Part shown: positions 53,392-63,529 of the stretch, one piece after another
How positions within the stretch are numbered: the first letter of the stretch is position 1
Layout of the letters: each line of letters begins with the position of its first letter
Assembly (NCBI RefSeq): GCF_020080835.1
Contig: NC_058166.1
Span: 9,726,380-9,790,379, forward strand
Reading direction: 5' to 3'
Source: Cotesia glomerata
Lineage: Eukaryota; Arthropoda; Insecta; Hymenoptera; Braconidae
DNA length: 64,000 bases
Program-made: the position numbers and the translations under genes
Notes under the pieces: model-generated
Databases searched by the model: none
What the model saw: the letters and a program-made list of their open reading frames with translations, nothing else
Told to the model about the DNA's origin: nothing

Positions 53392-53703
53392 TTCAGAAAA
53401 AAGGTCGTATTTCAATACTAAAGCTGCACTTGACGAGATCCGCGAATAACCTTAATCAATTTTTATTGGCATAATAACTAACTTTTTATCATTTATCATT
53501 TTTAACTATTTATTAACTTAATATTATTGAAAGATAATAGATAATTGCTAGTAATTTTAGTCTACATTGTACACATCCTCAATCGCACACCCACGAAACA
53601 AAATTAACTACTTTGGTTATTTATCCAGTAAATAACCTGCTGAAAATTGGTAAAATAAGTAAAATATTTATTTTACCGGTAAATTCTCTTCCCTATCCAC
53701 AGC

Positions 53704-53875
53704 TATGGCGTTCATTAATAATAATAATCATAATATGATATATACAAGATAGTCTAATGCTAATACAAGTACCTGTGTAATTTGCTTAATAAAATATATT
53801 ACGTATTAATGTTTAATTTGTGTTTTCACGTCATTAATAATAATAAGTAGAATCTTCCCTCAATAACATTCTACA
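53704..53875 (+). repeat. 5' LTR, second piece (172 bp)
   Basis: Continues the LTR after the hAT-like insertion, from TATGGCGTTC to ATTCTACA. 113 plus 172 gives 285 bp, the exact length of the 3' LTR. The primer-binding site starts two bases downstream. Confidence 0.92.
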
Positions 53876-54020
53876 ATTGGTGACCCCGACGTGATATTAC
53901 AGTGAATATTTTTACGCAAAAAACTTTTTCCATTTCCAACCTCAAACTACAAAGCCACGCCGGCAGCCATCTCTCTCGCTCTCAAGAGATTTTTGGTGCG
54001 CTTTCTGTTAGCGTCTCTCA

Positions 54021-55130
54021 ATGGTCTTCAGATCTCCTTCGAAGGATAATTCAAGGCAAAACATGGTCAACATAGATCCTCAAACGGGTCTTCCCCGAGT
54101 CAACAAACTCATTGACATACAAGATCCTCCACTTGATGGTACTTCTGGAGCCGGACAGTCTGATGCCAATTCGAGACCTCCAAACAACCCACCAACACTT
54201 TCGGATAACACAGGTGACTCAAACCAAAATAATTTTAATTTACCTCATGGACATTTATATGCTGTTAATCTCCATCTGCCTCAATTCACAACAGATGAGC
54301 CCGAAATGTGGTTCGCAATAGCTGAAGCAGATTTATCGGCAAATCGCATCATCAATGACAGCCAAAAATACAGCCAAATTCTGAAATCACTGCCCATCAA
54401 GGCCAGCAAACAAGTGTGGGACATCATCAGCAAACCGCCGCTTCAAAACAAGTATGGTACCTTAAAAGCGGCAATGCTAAATCGTTTCTCAGAAACTCGT
54501 CAAGTGAAACTCCGCAAGCTTCTCAAAGAAATGAGACTCGATGACAAAAGACCTTCACAACTTCTACGGGAAATGCGCGAGCTGGCTCAAGAATCAATCG
54601 GCGATGAAGTACTACATGAGCTCTGGATAGCTCAACTTCCAACTCAGGTACGTTCCTACTTGCTCATGTCACCTGATATGAACAATCTAACCGCTTTGGC
54701 CGACCTTGCCGATCGATTCGTCATGAATGCCTCTAACAATAATTCAATTTTCGCTGTCAACAACTGCAATATGCCTCAAGCGATCACCAGTGCTAAATCT
54801 GACCGATTATTATTAGAGGTACAACTCACCCTCAAATCACTACAGCAGGAGGTCAGCAATATTCACGTCCAGCTACAGCAACTGCAACAACAACAGCTGG
54901 CTTTGCAGACATCTAACCAGCAGGCTTTACAAATGTCTCAGCAGCAACAGTATGTCCAGCATAAACCGCGGTATGACCAAAACTCACAAGGTCATCGCCC
55001 CAGGAACAGATCTACGACTCCTAATCGCAACGGTTACTGTTTCTACCATCACAAGTGGGGCAATGATGCTCGTCAGTGCATCAAACCGTGCAAATTCTCT
55101 CCTCTTCCAACAGATCACCAGGGAAATTAA
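54021..55130 (+). CDS. gag: Gypsy Gag protein
   Basis: An uninterrupted 369-codon frame encodes the structural protein that packages the element RNA. Residues about 75-230 (LPQFTTDEPEMWF, then LKSLPIKASKQVWDII and TQVRSYLLMSPDMN) are the capsid-like retrotransposon Gag domain. Residues 250-310 are Gln-rich. The C-terminus has one CHCC-type finger, CFYHHKWGNDARQC followed by CKF, as in CsRn1-type elements. It overlaps the pol frame by 55 bp in the -1 register. The ATG at 54021 is the first in this frame, 126 bp after the primer-binding site. This is the best-preserved transposon gene in the window. Confidence 0.88.
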   Translation: MVFRSPSKDNSRQNMVNIDPQTGLPRVNKLIDIQDPPLDGTSGAGQSDANSRPPNNPPTLSDNTGDSNQNNFNLPHGHLYAVNLHLPQFTTDEPEMWFAIAEADLSANRIINDSQKYSQILKSLPIKASKQVWDIISKPPLQNKYGTLKAAMLNRFSETRQVKLRKLLKEMRLDDKRPSQLLREMRELAQESIGDEVLHELWIAQLPTQVRSYLLMSPDMNNLTALADLADRFVMNASNNNSIFAVNNCNMPQAITSAKSDRLLLEVQLTLKSLQQEVSNIHVQLQQLQQQQLALQTSNQQALQMSQQQQYVQHKPRYDQNSQGHRPRNRSTTPNRNGYCFYHHKWGNDARQCIKPCKFSPLPTDHQGN

Positions 55131-57201
55131 GCCCGCTGTCATTGGTTAGGGAAGTCAATGACAGTAACAACAAAATTCCCACTCAAGAACTCCGCCTACA
55201 CATCTACGACTTCTCAACTCATCAGAACTTTCTGATCGACTCAGGATCAATTGTTTCTATCATCCCTGCACGTTACTTCAACAAAAAACTCGAAGAGGAC
55301 TCCCTCAAGCTGTACGCCGCCAATGCGTCAGCTATTAGCACCTACGGTAGCAAAACTGTTCATGTGGACGAACCTACGCAGAGATTTCACCTGGCCGTTC
55401 ATTATTGCTGATGTGCAAATTCCAATAATTGGAGCTGATTTTCTCACTCACTTCAATATTCTCATTGATCTCAGGAATCAACGCCTCATTGATCCTCTCA
55501 CATCTTTTTCAACTAAAAGAGAAACAATACATACTCGCACTTACAACATTTCGACTGTAGATTCAACTTTACCATCACAATATGCAGAGTTGCTCAACAG
55601 TTTCATCGAAATAACTAAGCCAATCACGAACACCAACATCAATCATGCTCACCGCATAATCACAAAAGGCCCTCCAGTCTCAGCACGTGCTCGCAAACTC
55701 GCGGGAGAAAAAGCTGTGTCCGCAAAAAATCAAATCTCCGACATGCTCGAACACGGGATCATCAGACCCTCCAGCAGCTCCTATGCCAGTCCAATACACA
55801 TGGTCAGGAAGAAAAACAATGAATGGAGACTCTGCGGCGATTATCGTCATCTCAACTCAGACACCGAGCCCGACATGTATCCACCGCCGCTGATACACGA
55901 CCTTTTCTCACGTCTACATGGTGCTCGCATCTTTACAAAACTCGACTTTGACAGAGCCTATCACCAAGTGCCAATGCATGAAGACGACATACACAAAACG
56001 GCAATAATTACACCCTGGGGTCTCTATGAATATCTAGTCATGCCATTTGGACTAAGAAACGCAACACAAAGATTCCAAAGATTCATGGACACAGTGTTTC
56101 GAGACCTTGACTTCATCTTCGTATACATAGATGACATTCTCATCATGTCACAAGATGAAGAAGAACATAAAAAGCATCTCAAAATTGTCTTCGAGCGTCT
56201 TCAGCAACATTCACTCAGCAACAAGATCAGCAAATGTGTCTTGGGTCAGTCGCAAGTTGATTTTCTAGGTTACCACATAACACCTGAAGGATACTCACCT
56301 ATCACCGAGCGGGTTGAGGCTATCCTCAACTATACCAAGCCCAATACAGTCGAAGAGCTCAGACGTTTCCTTGGAGTTATCAACTATTACAGAACATGCG
56401 TGCCGCATGCAGCACATTCACAACTCCCACTGTACCAATACATCAAACATTCCATCAAAAAAGACAAAACTAAAATCTGCTGGACCGCTGAGGCTGAAAA
56501 AGGTTTCGAAGAATGCAAGAGCAAATTGGCTAAAATCACTCTTCTGGCCTATCCATCTCCAGATGCACCAATAACTCTCACAACGGATGCGTCTTCCACT
56601 GCAATTGGAGGTCAACTTCAACAACTCGTTCACAATGTCTGGCAACCGCTAGGATTTTTTTCAAGAAAACTCACCCCCACAGAACAACGGTACAGCACCT
56701 ACAAAGCTCTACGGCACGTGCTTGCGAGTTCCTGGAGAATTTTTCGTCTCAGGAGACCTCTCGTCGGATCCCAAAATTTTTATTGAGAAACACTGCGAAT
56801 ACATGCGCGGCATTCGCCCAACACAGACGGCACATCACACCAAGGCCAGAGTCTTTATCCTAAAAGATTTGAGCACATGTTCACACGTCTGGTTACGCTG
56901 TGATCATGTCAAAGCTCCGCTTGAACCACCATACCAGGGGCCTTATCTAGTCATAGATCGATTGTCTGATCGTCTGTACAAAATCAACGTCGACGGCGAA
57001 GAAAAGAACGTTGCAGTCGAAAGACTCAAGCCCTGCTACGTCAGCAAGTCTGACGACCAGCTCGTCAACGATGACGCACCATCAACATCTCAACAGATGC
57101 AGCCACATCACTGGGGTGCCTCACTGGATCCACCCAAACGCACCTACGCTCGTACCGTGACTTTTAAACAACCCGCCAAAAGTCACTTGGGGGGGAGTGG
57201 T
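55076..57201 (+). pseudogene. pol: Gypsy Pol polyprotein: protease, RT, partial RNase H, integrase tail
   Basis: Protease (LIDSGSIVSIIP at about 55240) lies in the -1 frame relative to gag. A further shift near 55380 leads to PIIGADFL and the RT in frame with gag: ASPIHMVRKK, TKLDFDRAYHQ, LVMPFGLRNA, the catalytic FVYIDDILI, and FLGYHITPEG. RNase H begins (LTTDASSTAIGG, FFSRKLTPTEQRYSTY) and breaks off near 56715. After another frame change the sequence resumes in the C-terminal integrase (RVPGEFF, ARVFILKDL, PPYQGPYLVI). The rest of RNase H, the zinc-binding domain and the DDE core of integrase are missing. It cannot integrate on its own. Confidence 0.88.
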
Positions 57202-57486
57202 TGTGGCGGCACTGGTTCCTCGGTCACGCCTCTACCGGCAGCAAATCTCAACCAAGCGCTCGAAACGCCCACCAACGGCGAGAGGACAAAACACACCAAT
57301 TGCATCTCCACAGCTATGGCGTTCATTAATAATGATAATCATAATATGATATATACAAGATAGTCTAATGCTAATACAAGTACCTGTGTAATTTGCTTAA
57401 TAAAATATATTACGTATTAATGTTTAATTTGTGTTTTCACGTCATTAATAATAATAAGTAGAATCTTCCCTCAATAACATTCTACA
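57202..57486 (+). repeat. 3' LTR (285 bp)
   Basis: Begins TGTGGCGGCACTGG after the polypurine stretch TTGGGGGGGAGTGG and ends ATTCTACA, followed by the AACG duplication. It contains AATAAAATAT near its middle, a likely poly-A signal. The integrase-tail reading frame runs on into the LTR to 57363. Confidence 0.93.
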
Positions 57487-57597
57487 AACGTAAAATACGT
57501 CACGTAAGAAACCCAACCGGTAATTTACGTGTATTATACATGTATAAAACTAAGTATAATACGTTAAGTATTTTACGTGCCCTTCCCTGGTTATCAC

Positions 57598-58010
57598 ACT
57601 TTTATAGTGTTCAATCGGAAGTTGTCTCATCGGATGTCAATAAAGAGAAGACAAAAATTTTCTAAAGATGGCGATGTGGATTCTGTTTTTTTCAGTCAAG
57701 TGATTATTCGGAAAGTTTTGTTTATACGAAAAGGGGGTAAGTCTGTATATATGTCAAAAAACATAATTATCAATCACAGTATGGATCATCATGCATATAT
57801 TATGATCATTTGTTTTCTCTTCCGGTAAAATAAATCCCTACTATTTACATCCAGAATAATGATGAAATGACGAGACAAAAATGAAACGTACCAACGACGT
57901 TTATTTGTTTCAAATCTTAAATATTTTTCCTGAAAACATCATAATAACATGAGAAAATAATAGTTTCATTTCAGGATAATATTTAATTACTTAAAAATAA
58001 TTATTCAATC
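57598..58010. other. Upstream region of the 5'-nucleotidase gene
   Basis: 413 bp between the target duplication of the hAT element and the nucleotidase start codon. It should contain the promoter and 5' UTR, but I see no clear TATA box or upstream exon. An 83-codon frame at 57577-57828 overlaps the hAT end and looks spurious. Confidence 0.4.
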
Positions 58011-59405
58011 ATGCCGGCCGATTTGAGATTTGAAGACGTAAGTAGAAAACCATGCTCACCATTTTTTTTTCTGCGTTTAACATTTTTAAAAATTGTATTT
58101 TTAATCTCAGATGTCAATTTTGAAAAATGACAACGTGAGGATTCGCGACCTGGAAAGTGTAATTAATAAGATAAAAACAATTCGCGATGATGGTCCAACG
58201 AAATTGCAAGTATGTATATTGATAAATTATTTACAATTATAATTAGTTTATTATTTTATAATAAATTTTGTGGTAATAAACGATAATAATAATATTTATT
58301 TCAGATGGTCACAGATTTTGATCGAACAATCACCAAACAACATGTCAACGGACAACATATTCTTAGCAGTTTCGGTAAGTTATTTATGATACTGAAATTA
58401 GCAGACGTTTAACACAATTAAAAAAATTTTTTTTTACTAATCAAATTAGAACTAAAAAAATATTGAATAATAATTGTACGCATTTCTCAAATTTTTTACA
58501 TGTGAAATTAAAAAAAAAAATGTTTTTTTGTAATAAATTTTTCAATACGAAAAATTCTAAAAATTATCAGATGTCTGCTAAATTTTCATAGTTATTTACA
58601 TATTTCACATAATTTACCTTTTATAAAAATATAAATATTTTATTAGGTATCTTCTTTGAAAGCTCTCAAATTTCCGAGAAGATGAAAGAAGAAAAGCAGC
58701 GATTATTTGACAAATATCGACCAATCGAACTAGATCATGACTTGGAGCTTGAAAAGAAAATCGAGGCGATGGAATCATGGATGACTGAAACGGATGATTT
58801 TTTGAGAGGAGTTAATTACGATCCTTGTGAGATTGAAGAAGTTGTGAAGATTCATGGCACTGATGTTCGTGACAGAACGAAAGAATTGATTGACAGGTTG
58901 AACGCTGCTAAGGTACCGGTACTTGTCTTTAGCGCTGGACTTGGTGATGTCGTTGAGGCCATTTTGAAGCTCCATGATGTCTTTCTAAATAATGTTAAAG
59001 TGGTGTCCAACTTTCTGAATTACAAAGACGGAAATATTAATGGATTCAAAAACGATCAACTGATTCATGTTTTTAATAAAAATGAAAATGTTATTACTGA
59101 CAAGGAGTACTACAATTCTCTTAAAGGGAGGAAGAATGTTGTGCTCATGGGAGATATGACTGGAGATGCAACAATGGCCAATGGAGCTGAAGGTGTTGAG
59201 ACTATTTTAAAAATTGGTTTTCTTTATGAACAAGTAAGTTTTTATTTTTATAAATAGTGTGTTAATAAATATTTATTTTGTCGATTTAAATTAATCTGTA
59301 CAGGTTGAAAGTTCGCTTCCGTCATTTTTGGATACTTTTGACATTGTTCTTATTGATAATCAATCAATGGATATTGTGATTGATATACTCAGGCCAATTA
59401 TTTAA
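58011..59405 (+). CDS. Nt5c3: Cytosolic 5'-nucleotidase III family (pyrimidine/7-methylguanosine 5'-nucleotidase)
   Basis: A HAD-superfamily phosphatase that removes the 5' phosphate from nucleoside monophosphates (CMP/UMP, or m7GMP in the 3B type) in the cytosol. Five exons: 58011-58037, 58111-58209, 58305-58374, 58647-59233 and 59304-59405, all GT/AG and in phase, giving 294 residues, the usual size. HAD motif I is VTDFDRTIT (nucleophile and acid Asp, exon 3), motif II is LVFSAG (exon 4), and motif IV is LMGDMTGDATMANG. ESWMTETDDFLRG belongs to the cap region. The start MPADLRF follows the upstream region directly. No disruption is seen. The 3A and 3B subtypes cannot be told apart by eye. 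Confidence 0.92.
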
Positions 59406-60450
59406 AGAATTATGTTTGATTAATTATAAAAACTCAGGTTTACTCATTTTAAAAGTTTTTTTCTTTAATAATTAAGAAGAAGAATAACACCTTCTTTATA
59501 ATTGCTCGTAAAAATGCTGATTGACAATATTTTTTAATTAATTTCTAGAAATAATTTATGGTAATTGGACATTTTAATTCAATAAGACTTAGTGTTAAAA
59601 ATTAAAGATAAATTGACCAATAGATATATTAAAATTAAAATTAAATAAGTAATAAAAGTATGAAATATGTTGTATCGTAAAATGAATATTTTTAATTTAA
59701 TTGTATAAAAATTATTCTTTTTTGACGGTTAAAATATAGCTATTTTTTATACCTTGATAATCATTGAGACATGTTAATTTACCATAAATTTGATCACATA
59801 TCCAAAATATATTATGCTTATTATACTAATTACCCCCTCAACGTGCACTAAATTTTTCAACTATGTGTTTTTCTGAATAATAATTATCGATGAACATGTC
59901 TAGGATAATATTGATGAGGATCATTAATTCTAATTACTCAGATAATAATTTCAGAGACTCATTTATAATTAGTACTAATTATAAATGCAGACGTCTGTAA
60001 ATCGAAAATCTTTGACATACTTAAAAATCAATCATTGCTTAATACTCACCCATTTAGAATATTTTTCATGTCCATAAAATTACTCCTAATTATAATAAAT
60101 AATGAATAACGAGTTATACAAAAAAATATTTTCAACATTTTTAAAAAAGTGAAAAAATAAAATTTTTTAAATCAATTCAAATAAAGCGAGGATTAAGAAG
60201 CTTAAGACTATTTCAGAATTTTAATTTCTAAATTTTATGTCTAATACACAATATGAGAATAAAAAACTTCTTTTAAAAATTTATGTTCTTGACACAAAAA
60301 CGAATATTCTTAAAAATTTCCAACAATTGACTTTTTTGTCTGAAGAATTTTTCCTTGTCTGAAGAATTGGTCGAATCGATGAAAATAATTTTTATTTAAT
60401 TCAAGTGAAGCTATTTGTACAAAAGAAATGTAGTCTGTGATACATATAGA
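59406..60450. other. AT-rich intergenic DNA
   Basis: 3' flank of the nucleotidase gene, with no gene or clear repeat. No convincing AATAAA lies close to the stop codon. Confidence 0.55.
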
Positions 60451-60452
60451 TA

Positions 60453-61048
60453 AACTTTAGATTTTGAAACAAATATAAATTCGATATGAATTTGCACTAA
60501 ATTTCATCATGAATTACAGGGTGGATTTCAGCTGGATTTCATGATGAAATAGAAACAAATTGCTTATGAAACTGATTTATAATAATCAGTAAAAAATATC
60601 ATTGGAGTCGATGGTAGTAAAACTCTTATTTGAATAAATTCATAAAGCATTAAATATATACACGATTCGAATTATTGTTTCGGAATTCATAATGCATTAC
60701 GAAATTAATTACAGGATGAATTTAAACTGAATTTCATGATGAACTTGAAACAAATTGCTTATAAAACTTATTTTTTATGACCAGTAATAAAAAAGAAATA
60801 ATAATTAAAATCTTATTGTCTATTCTTGCTTCAATTAATTTATTCAAATAAATGTTATGAAATTTTGACAGTTCAGTTAACATGAATTAAAACAGAAACT
60901 TCACCGCCATCGACTCCATAGATGTATTTTACTGGTTATAAAAAACAAGTTTCATGAACAATTTGTTTCAAGTTCATCATTAATTTCAGCTGGAATTCAT
61001 TCTGTTATTCATGATGAAATTTATATTTGTTTCAGAATCTAAAATTCA
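60453..61048. repeat. Foldback element with a third arm copy
   Basis: 60453-60620 (GAAACAAATATAAATTCGAT ... GGAGTCGATGG) is the imperfect reverse complement of 60888-61048. A third, direct copy of part of the arm lies at 60690-60790 (GATGAACTTGAAACAAATTG). The ends read TTGATGAATTTTAGATT-like sequence. No coding region. Probably an old MITE with an internal duplication. Confidence 0.65.
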
Positions 61049-61049
61049 T

Positions 61050-62030
61050 CAAGAACCAAATTTTTTTTTTGCGAATATATTTGTTTGTTTGTTATATAAT
61101 AATGGAAACAGAAATTGACATTTTTTTACCAAATAATTAATATATCCAATTGTTAATTTTAACAAAATTTTGAAGTCAAGAAATCCTTGTCTGGACACAA
61201 TTTTTATTCTTTTAAAGTTTAGTAAAAATGAAATAGGGTTCCAAAAAAGCATTTTACAAACCCAGATATATACACACATAAATATCGGCGAAGCAATAAA
61301 ATAGTTTTTTAAAACCTCTGAATCGCACAGATGTTGGGGTATATTTAAAATTGACTCAGCGATGATTCCCACCACTGAACGTAACGGTGGAAAAATTCTC
61401 CAAACACTTAAAATTTTTAAATAATACCTGTCCGATTACACAATCTGGGTTTGCGCAATTTTAAAGTTTAGTTCTCAGTAACAAACTACCAACAAAGCAG
61501 GTTTCCACCCCTTGGCTGTTTGCTAAATAATTAAACTATATTTCAGACGTCAGTACAGTTTTTGTCATCATCATCATCATTGCCATCAGCTTCTTTATAG
61601 TCAACTGGATCACACATTTATAACTTGACCCATATAGCTGCGGATATTTAGAAAGATATTTGACCTTGACTACGCAGCGTAATACTTTTACAAAAAAAAT
61701 ATTTATGTTTTTATTTTTCCGCCACGGTATTTTTAACTTAACTTCAATGTAACTCAAGTAAAACTTCCGCAGAATACTTTTTTTTCTGAAATTATAAATA
61801 ATTTTTTTTTAAATAAATAAATAAATAATATTAATTTAACTAATTCTAGAAATTTAATTATTCAAAAAAGAAATATTAATTAAATTTAAAAACATACTTC
61901 CTGATTTGATGAACAATTTTTTTAGGCGCTCTGCTTGATTAAAAATAAAAATAATTATAATTTATGAATGCCCTGTTGTATATTGTGTATTATATACACT
62001 ATAAGAAATAAAGACACAAAAAAACAAGCA
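61050..62030. other. Intergenic DNA
   Basis: No gene recognised. 61566-61581 is a CATCATCAT trinucleotide run, and open frames on the minus strand (61049-61375, 61536-61757) show no recognisable domain. Confidence 0.5.
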
Positions 62031-62037
62031 TCTATTC

Positions 62038-62047
62038 CTAAAATTAG
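62038..62047 (+). promoter_or_regulatory. Possible MEF2 site upstream of Mp20
   Basis: CTAAAATTAG fits the MEF2 consensus YTAWWWWTAR and lies about 170 bp upstream of the predicted start of transcription of a muscle gene. In AT-rich DNA such matches occur by chance, so this is only suggestive. Confidence 0.3.
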
Positions 62048-62176
62048 AAATGAAAAATTGTAAATGCATGAAAACAGTGGGAAGATGTGATGACTTAAAC
62101 ATCTCGGAATAAGAATTCACATGGACGTTTATCCGGTGTTATAATAATATTAACCAAGTGCGTTTATGTTGAGGAG

Positions 62177-62214
62177 TATAAAAGTGACTCGCTGGTGATC
62201 TCAATACTTCAGTC
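62177..62214 (+). promoter_or_regulatory. Mp20 core promoter: TATA box and initiator
   Basis: TATAAAAG at 62177-62184 is followed by an initiator TCAGTC at 62209-62214 (A at 62211), the usual arthropod spacing of about 30 bp. This predicts a 5' UTR of about 65 nt before the ATG at 62276. Confidence 0.7.
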
Positions 62215-62275
62215 AACCCCTGATAGTGGATCCAGTTGCTTTCTCAAAACACTTTATTTATTAAACTAGTCTGAA

Positions 62276-63317
62276 ATGGCTCTAGAACGTCAAGTCCGCG
62301 CCAAGGTACTTGTGCAGTGTTATTATTTATTAAAAAATTTATTAATTACATTAAAAATATTTCTATTAGATTGATTTCTTCAATTTTTTTTTGAATTTTT
62401 TATATTATAAAAAAACTTGTTTTTGACACGAAATTTTAAACATATTTTCTGGTTAGGTTTTGGCTAAACGTGACCCGCAACAAGAGAAAGAAGCTCAAGA
62501 GTGGATTGAAGCAATTCTTGGCAAAAAATTCCCACCTGGCGAAGCCTACGAAGATGTTCTTCGTGACGGACAAGTCCTTTGTGAACTTATGAACAAACTT
62601 GTTCCTGGAGCTATTCCTAAAATAAATACTTCTGGTGGACAATTCAAATTGATGGAAAACATCAACAAGTAAGTTTTTAATTTATTGATTAAATTTTTTA
62701 TCAAATATTAATTGATAGTTATTAATTGTTTAATAATTTGACAGCTTCCAAAAGGCTATGAAAGAATACGGTGTCCATGATGTTGATGTTTTCCAAACAT
62801 CAGATTTGTTTGAGAAGAAAGATATCGCCCAGGTTACAACTTCACTTTTCGCCCTTGGTCGCACTGTGAGTATTTAATTTTCTAATAATTATAAAATAAT
62901 TCGTAGTATAATTCGAATCATTAAATACATAAATGGTAGTCATAAAAAAAAGTTTTCATAAAAACAAGTTTTCAAAATTGAACCAAGCCAGGATTCGAAT
63001 CAAAGCGTTCTGAGCTTATAAAAAGCGACTTGCGCTCTTCGCCAAAGCTGGATAGCCCACCGACAAAATAATTGAATTTTTTTTTTTCTAATTGACGTGT
63101 CAATTAATAAGTAACATTTTTACAGACTTACTTACACCCAGAATGGAAAGGACCTTACCTAGGACCCAAACCCTCTGAAGAATGCAAGCGCGACTTTTCT
63201 GAAGAAACTTTACGCGCTGGACAGACAATCGTTGGATTACAAGCTGGATCAAACAAAGGCGCTAGCCAAGCTGGACAAAACATCGGTGCTGGACGTAAAA
63301 TCATTCTCGGAAAGTAA
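62276..63317 (+). CDS. Mp20: Muscle-specific protein 20 (calponin/transgelin family)
   Basis: An actin-associated protein of insect synchronous muscle. Four exons: 62276-62305, 62457-62668, 62745-62865 and 63126-63317, all GT/AG and in phase, total 184 residues, the same as the Drosophila protein as I recall it. One calponin-homology domain spans about residues 18-125 (EAQEWIEAILGKKF, VLCELMNKLVPG, FKLMENINNFQKAM, VDVFQTSDLFEKKDIAQV). A single calponin-like repeat lies near the C-terminus (TIVGLQAGSNKGASQAGQ). The start MALERQVRAK matches the family. Core promoter at 62177-62214. Intron 3 contains a tRNA-like sequence, and a MITE lies in the 3' UTR. The gene is intact. Confidence 0.95.
62981..63059 (-). 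tRNA. tRNA-like sequence in Mp20 intron 3, degenerate
   Basis: The minus strand has a near-B-box GATTCGAATCC and an A-box-like CAGCTTTGGCGAAGAGC about 50 nt before it, but the stems pair poorly. Probably a tRNA-derived SINE remnant. Confidence 0.3.
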
Positions 63318-63335
63318 AGACAATAGTATTTATGC

Positions 63336-63529
63336 ACAGTAAAAAATTTTTCGTCATTTTGTAGAGTGTTAAAATTTGTGTGTTGAATATTACACTCTAG
63401 TGTGTAGAATTTAACATTCTCATGTGTTGATTTAATAAACACACTAGAATGTTTAATTCTTCACACTAGAGTGTAATATTCAACACACAAATTTTAACAC
63501 TACAAAATGACGAAAAATTTTTTACTGTG
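63336..63529. repeat. 194-bp foldback MITE in the Mp20 3' UTR
   Basis: Inverted arms CACAGTAAAAAATTTTTCGT at 63336 and its complement ending at 63529 extend about 85 bp each. TATG flanks both sides, a possible 4-bp duplication. The insertion begins 19 bp after the Mp20 stop codon. Its loop carries AATAAA at 63434-63439, the nearest poly-A signal to the gene. Confidence 0.85.

Larger units (their letters stand above)
50433..53695. mobile_element. 3.26-kb non-autonomous hAT-like element inside the 5' LTR
   Basis: Flanked by a perfect 8-bp duplication TCCACAGC (50425-50432 and 53696-53703). Ends TAGTGATTCGAGTGGATAAA and (complement) TAGGGAAGAGAATTTACCGG match only loosely, but both subterminal regions repeat ACCGGTAAAAT and GGATAAATA words, as hAT elements do. 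It encodes no transposase. It carries, as passengers, a degraded foldback (about 50.6-52.3 kb), D-family copy 8 and two tRNA-like sequences. Confidence 0.8.
50320..57486 (+). mobile_element. Ty3/Gypsy LTR retrotransposon, CsRn1-like, internally deleted
   Basis: Two 285-bp LTRs (TGTGGCG...ATTCTACA), a 4-bp duplication AACG (50316-50319 and 57487-57490), a primer-binding site TGGTGACCCCGACGTGAT (53878-53895), gag, protease, RT, part of RNase H and an integrase tail, plus a G-rich polypurine tract before the 3' LTR. The LTRs differ at about 3 visible positions, so the insertion is recent. The CHCC-type Gag finger and the PBS suggest the CsRn1 clade (tRNA-Trp primed, from memory). Most of integrase is deleted, so it cannot integrate by itself. 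Confidence 0.9.
45147..57589 (+). mobile_element. hAT transposon with two tail-to-tail transposase-type genes
   Basis: The ends are CAGGGGTAAGCAG at 45147 and the complement of CAGGGAAGGGCACGTAAAAT at 57589. They are flanked by a near-perfect 8-bp target duplication, GTTTTCAC (45139-45146) and GTTATCAC (57590-57597). Subterminal ACGTAAAATAC words lie in both ends. Removing the nested Gypsy element leaves about 5.3 kb. One BED-hAT gene starts about 200 bp from the left end and runs rightward; the other starts about 265 bp from the right end and runs leftward. The 8-bp duplication, TIR style and BED fingers identify hAT. Confidence 0.85.

Noticed and set aside
57577..57828. 83-codon gene between the hAT element and the nucleotidase
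   Set aside because: It overlaps the hAT end and the target duplication, has no domain and is more likely upstream sequence of the nucleotidase.
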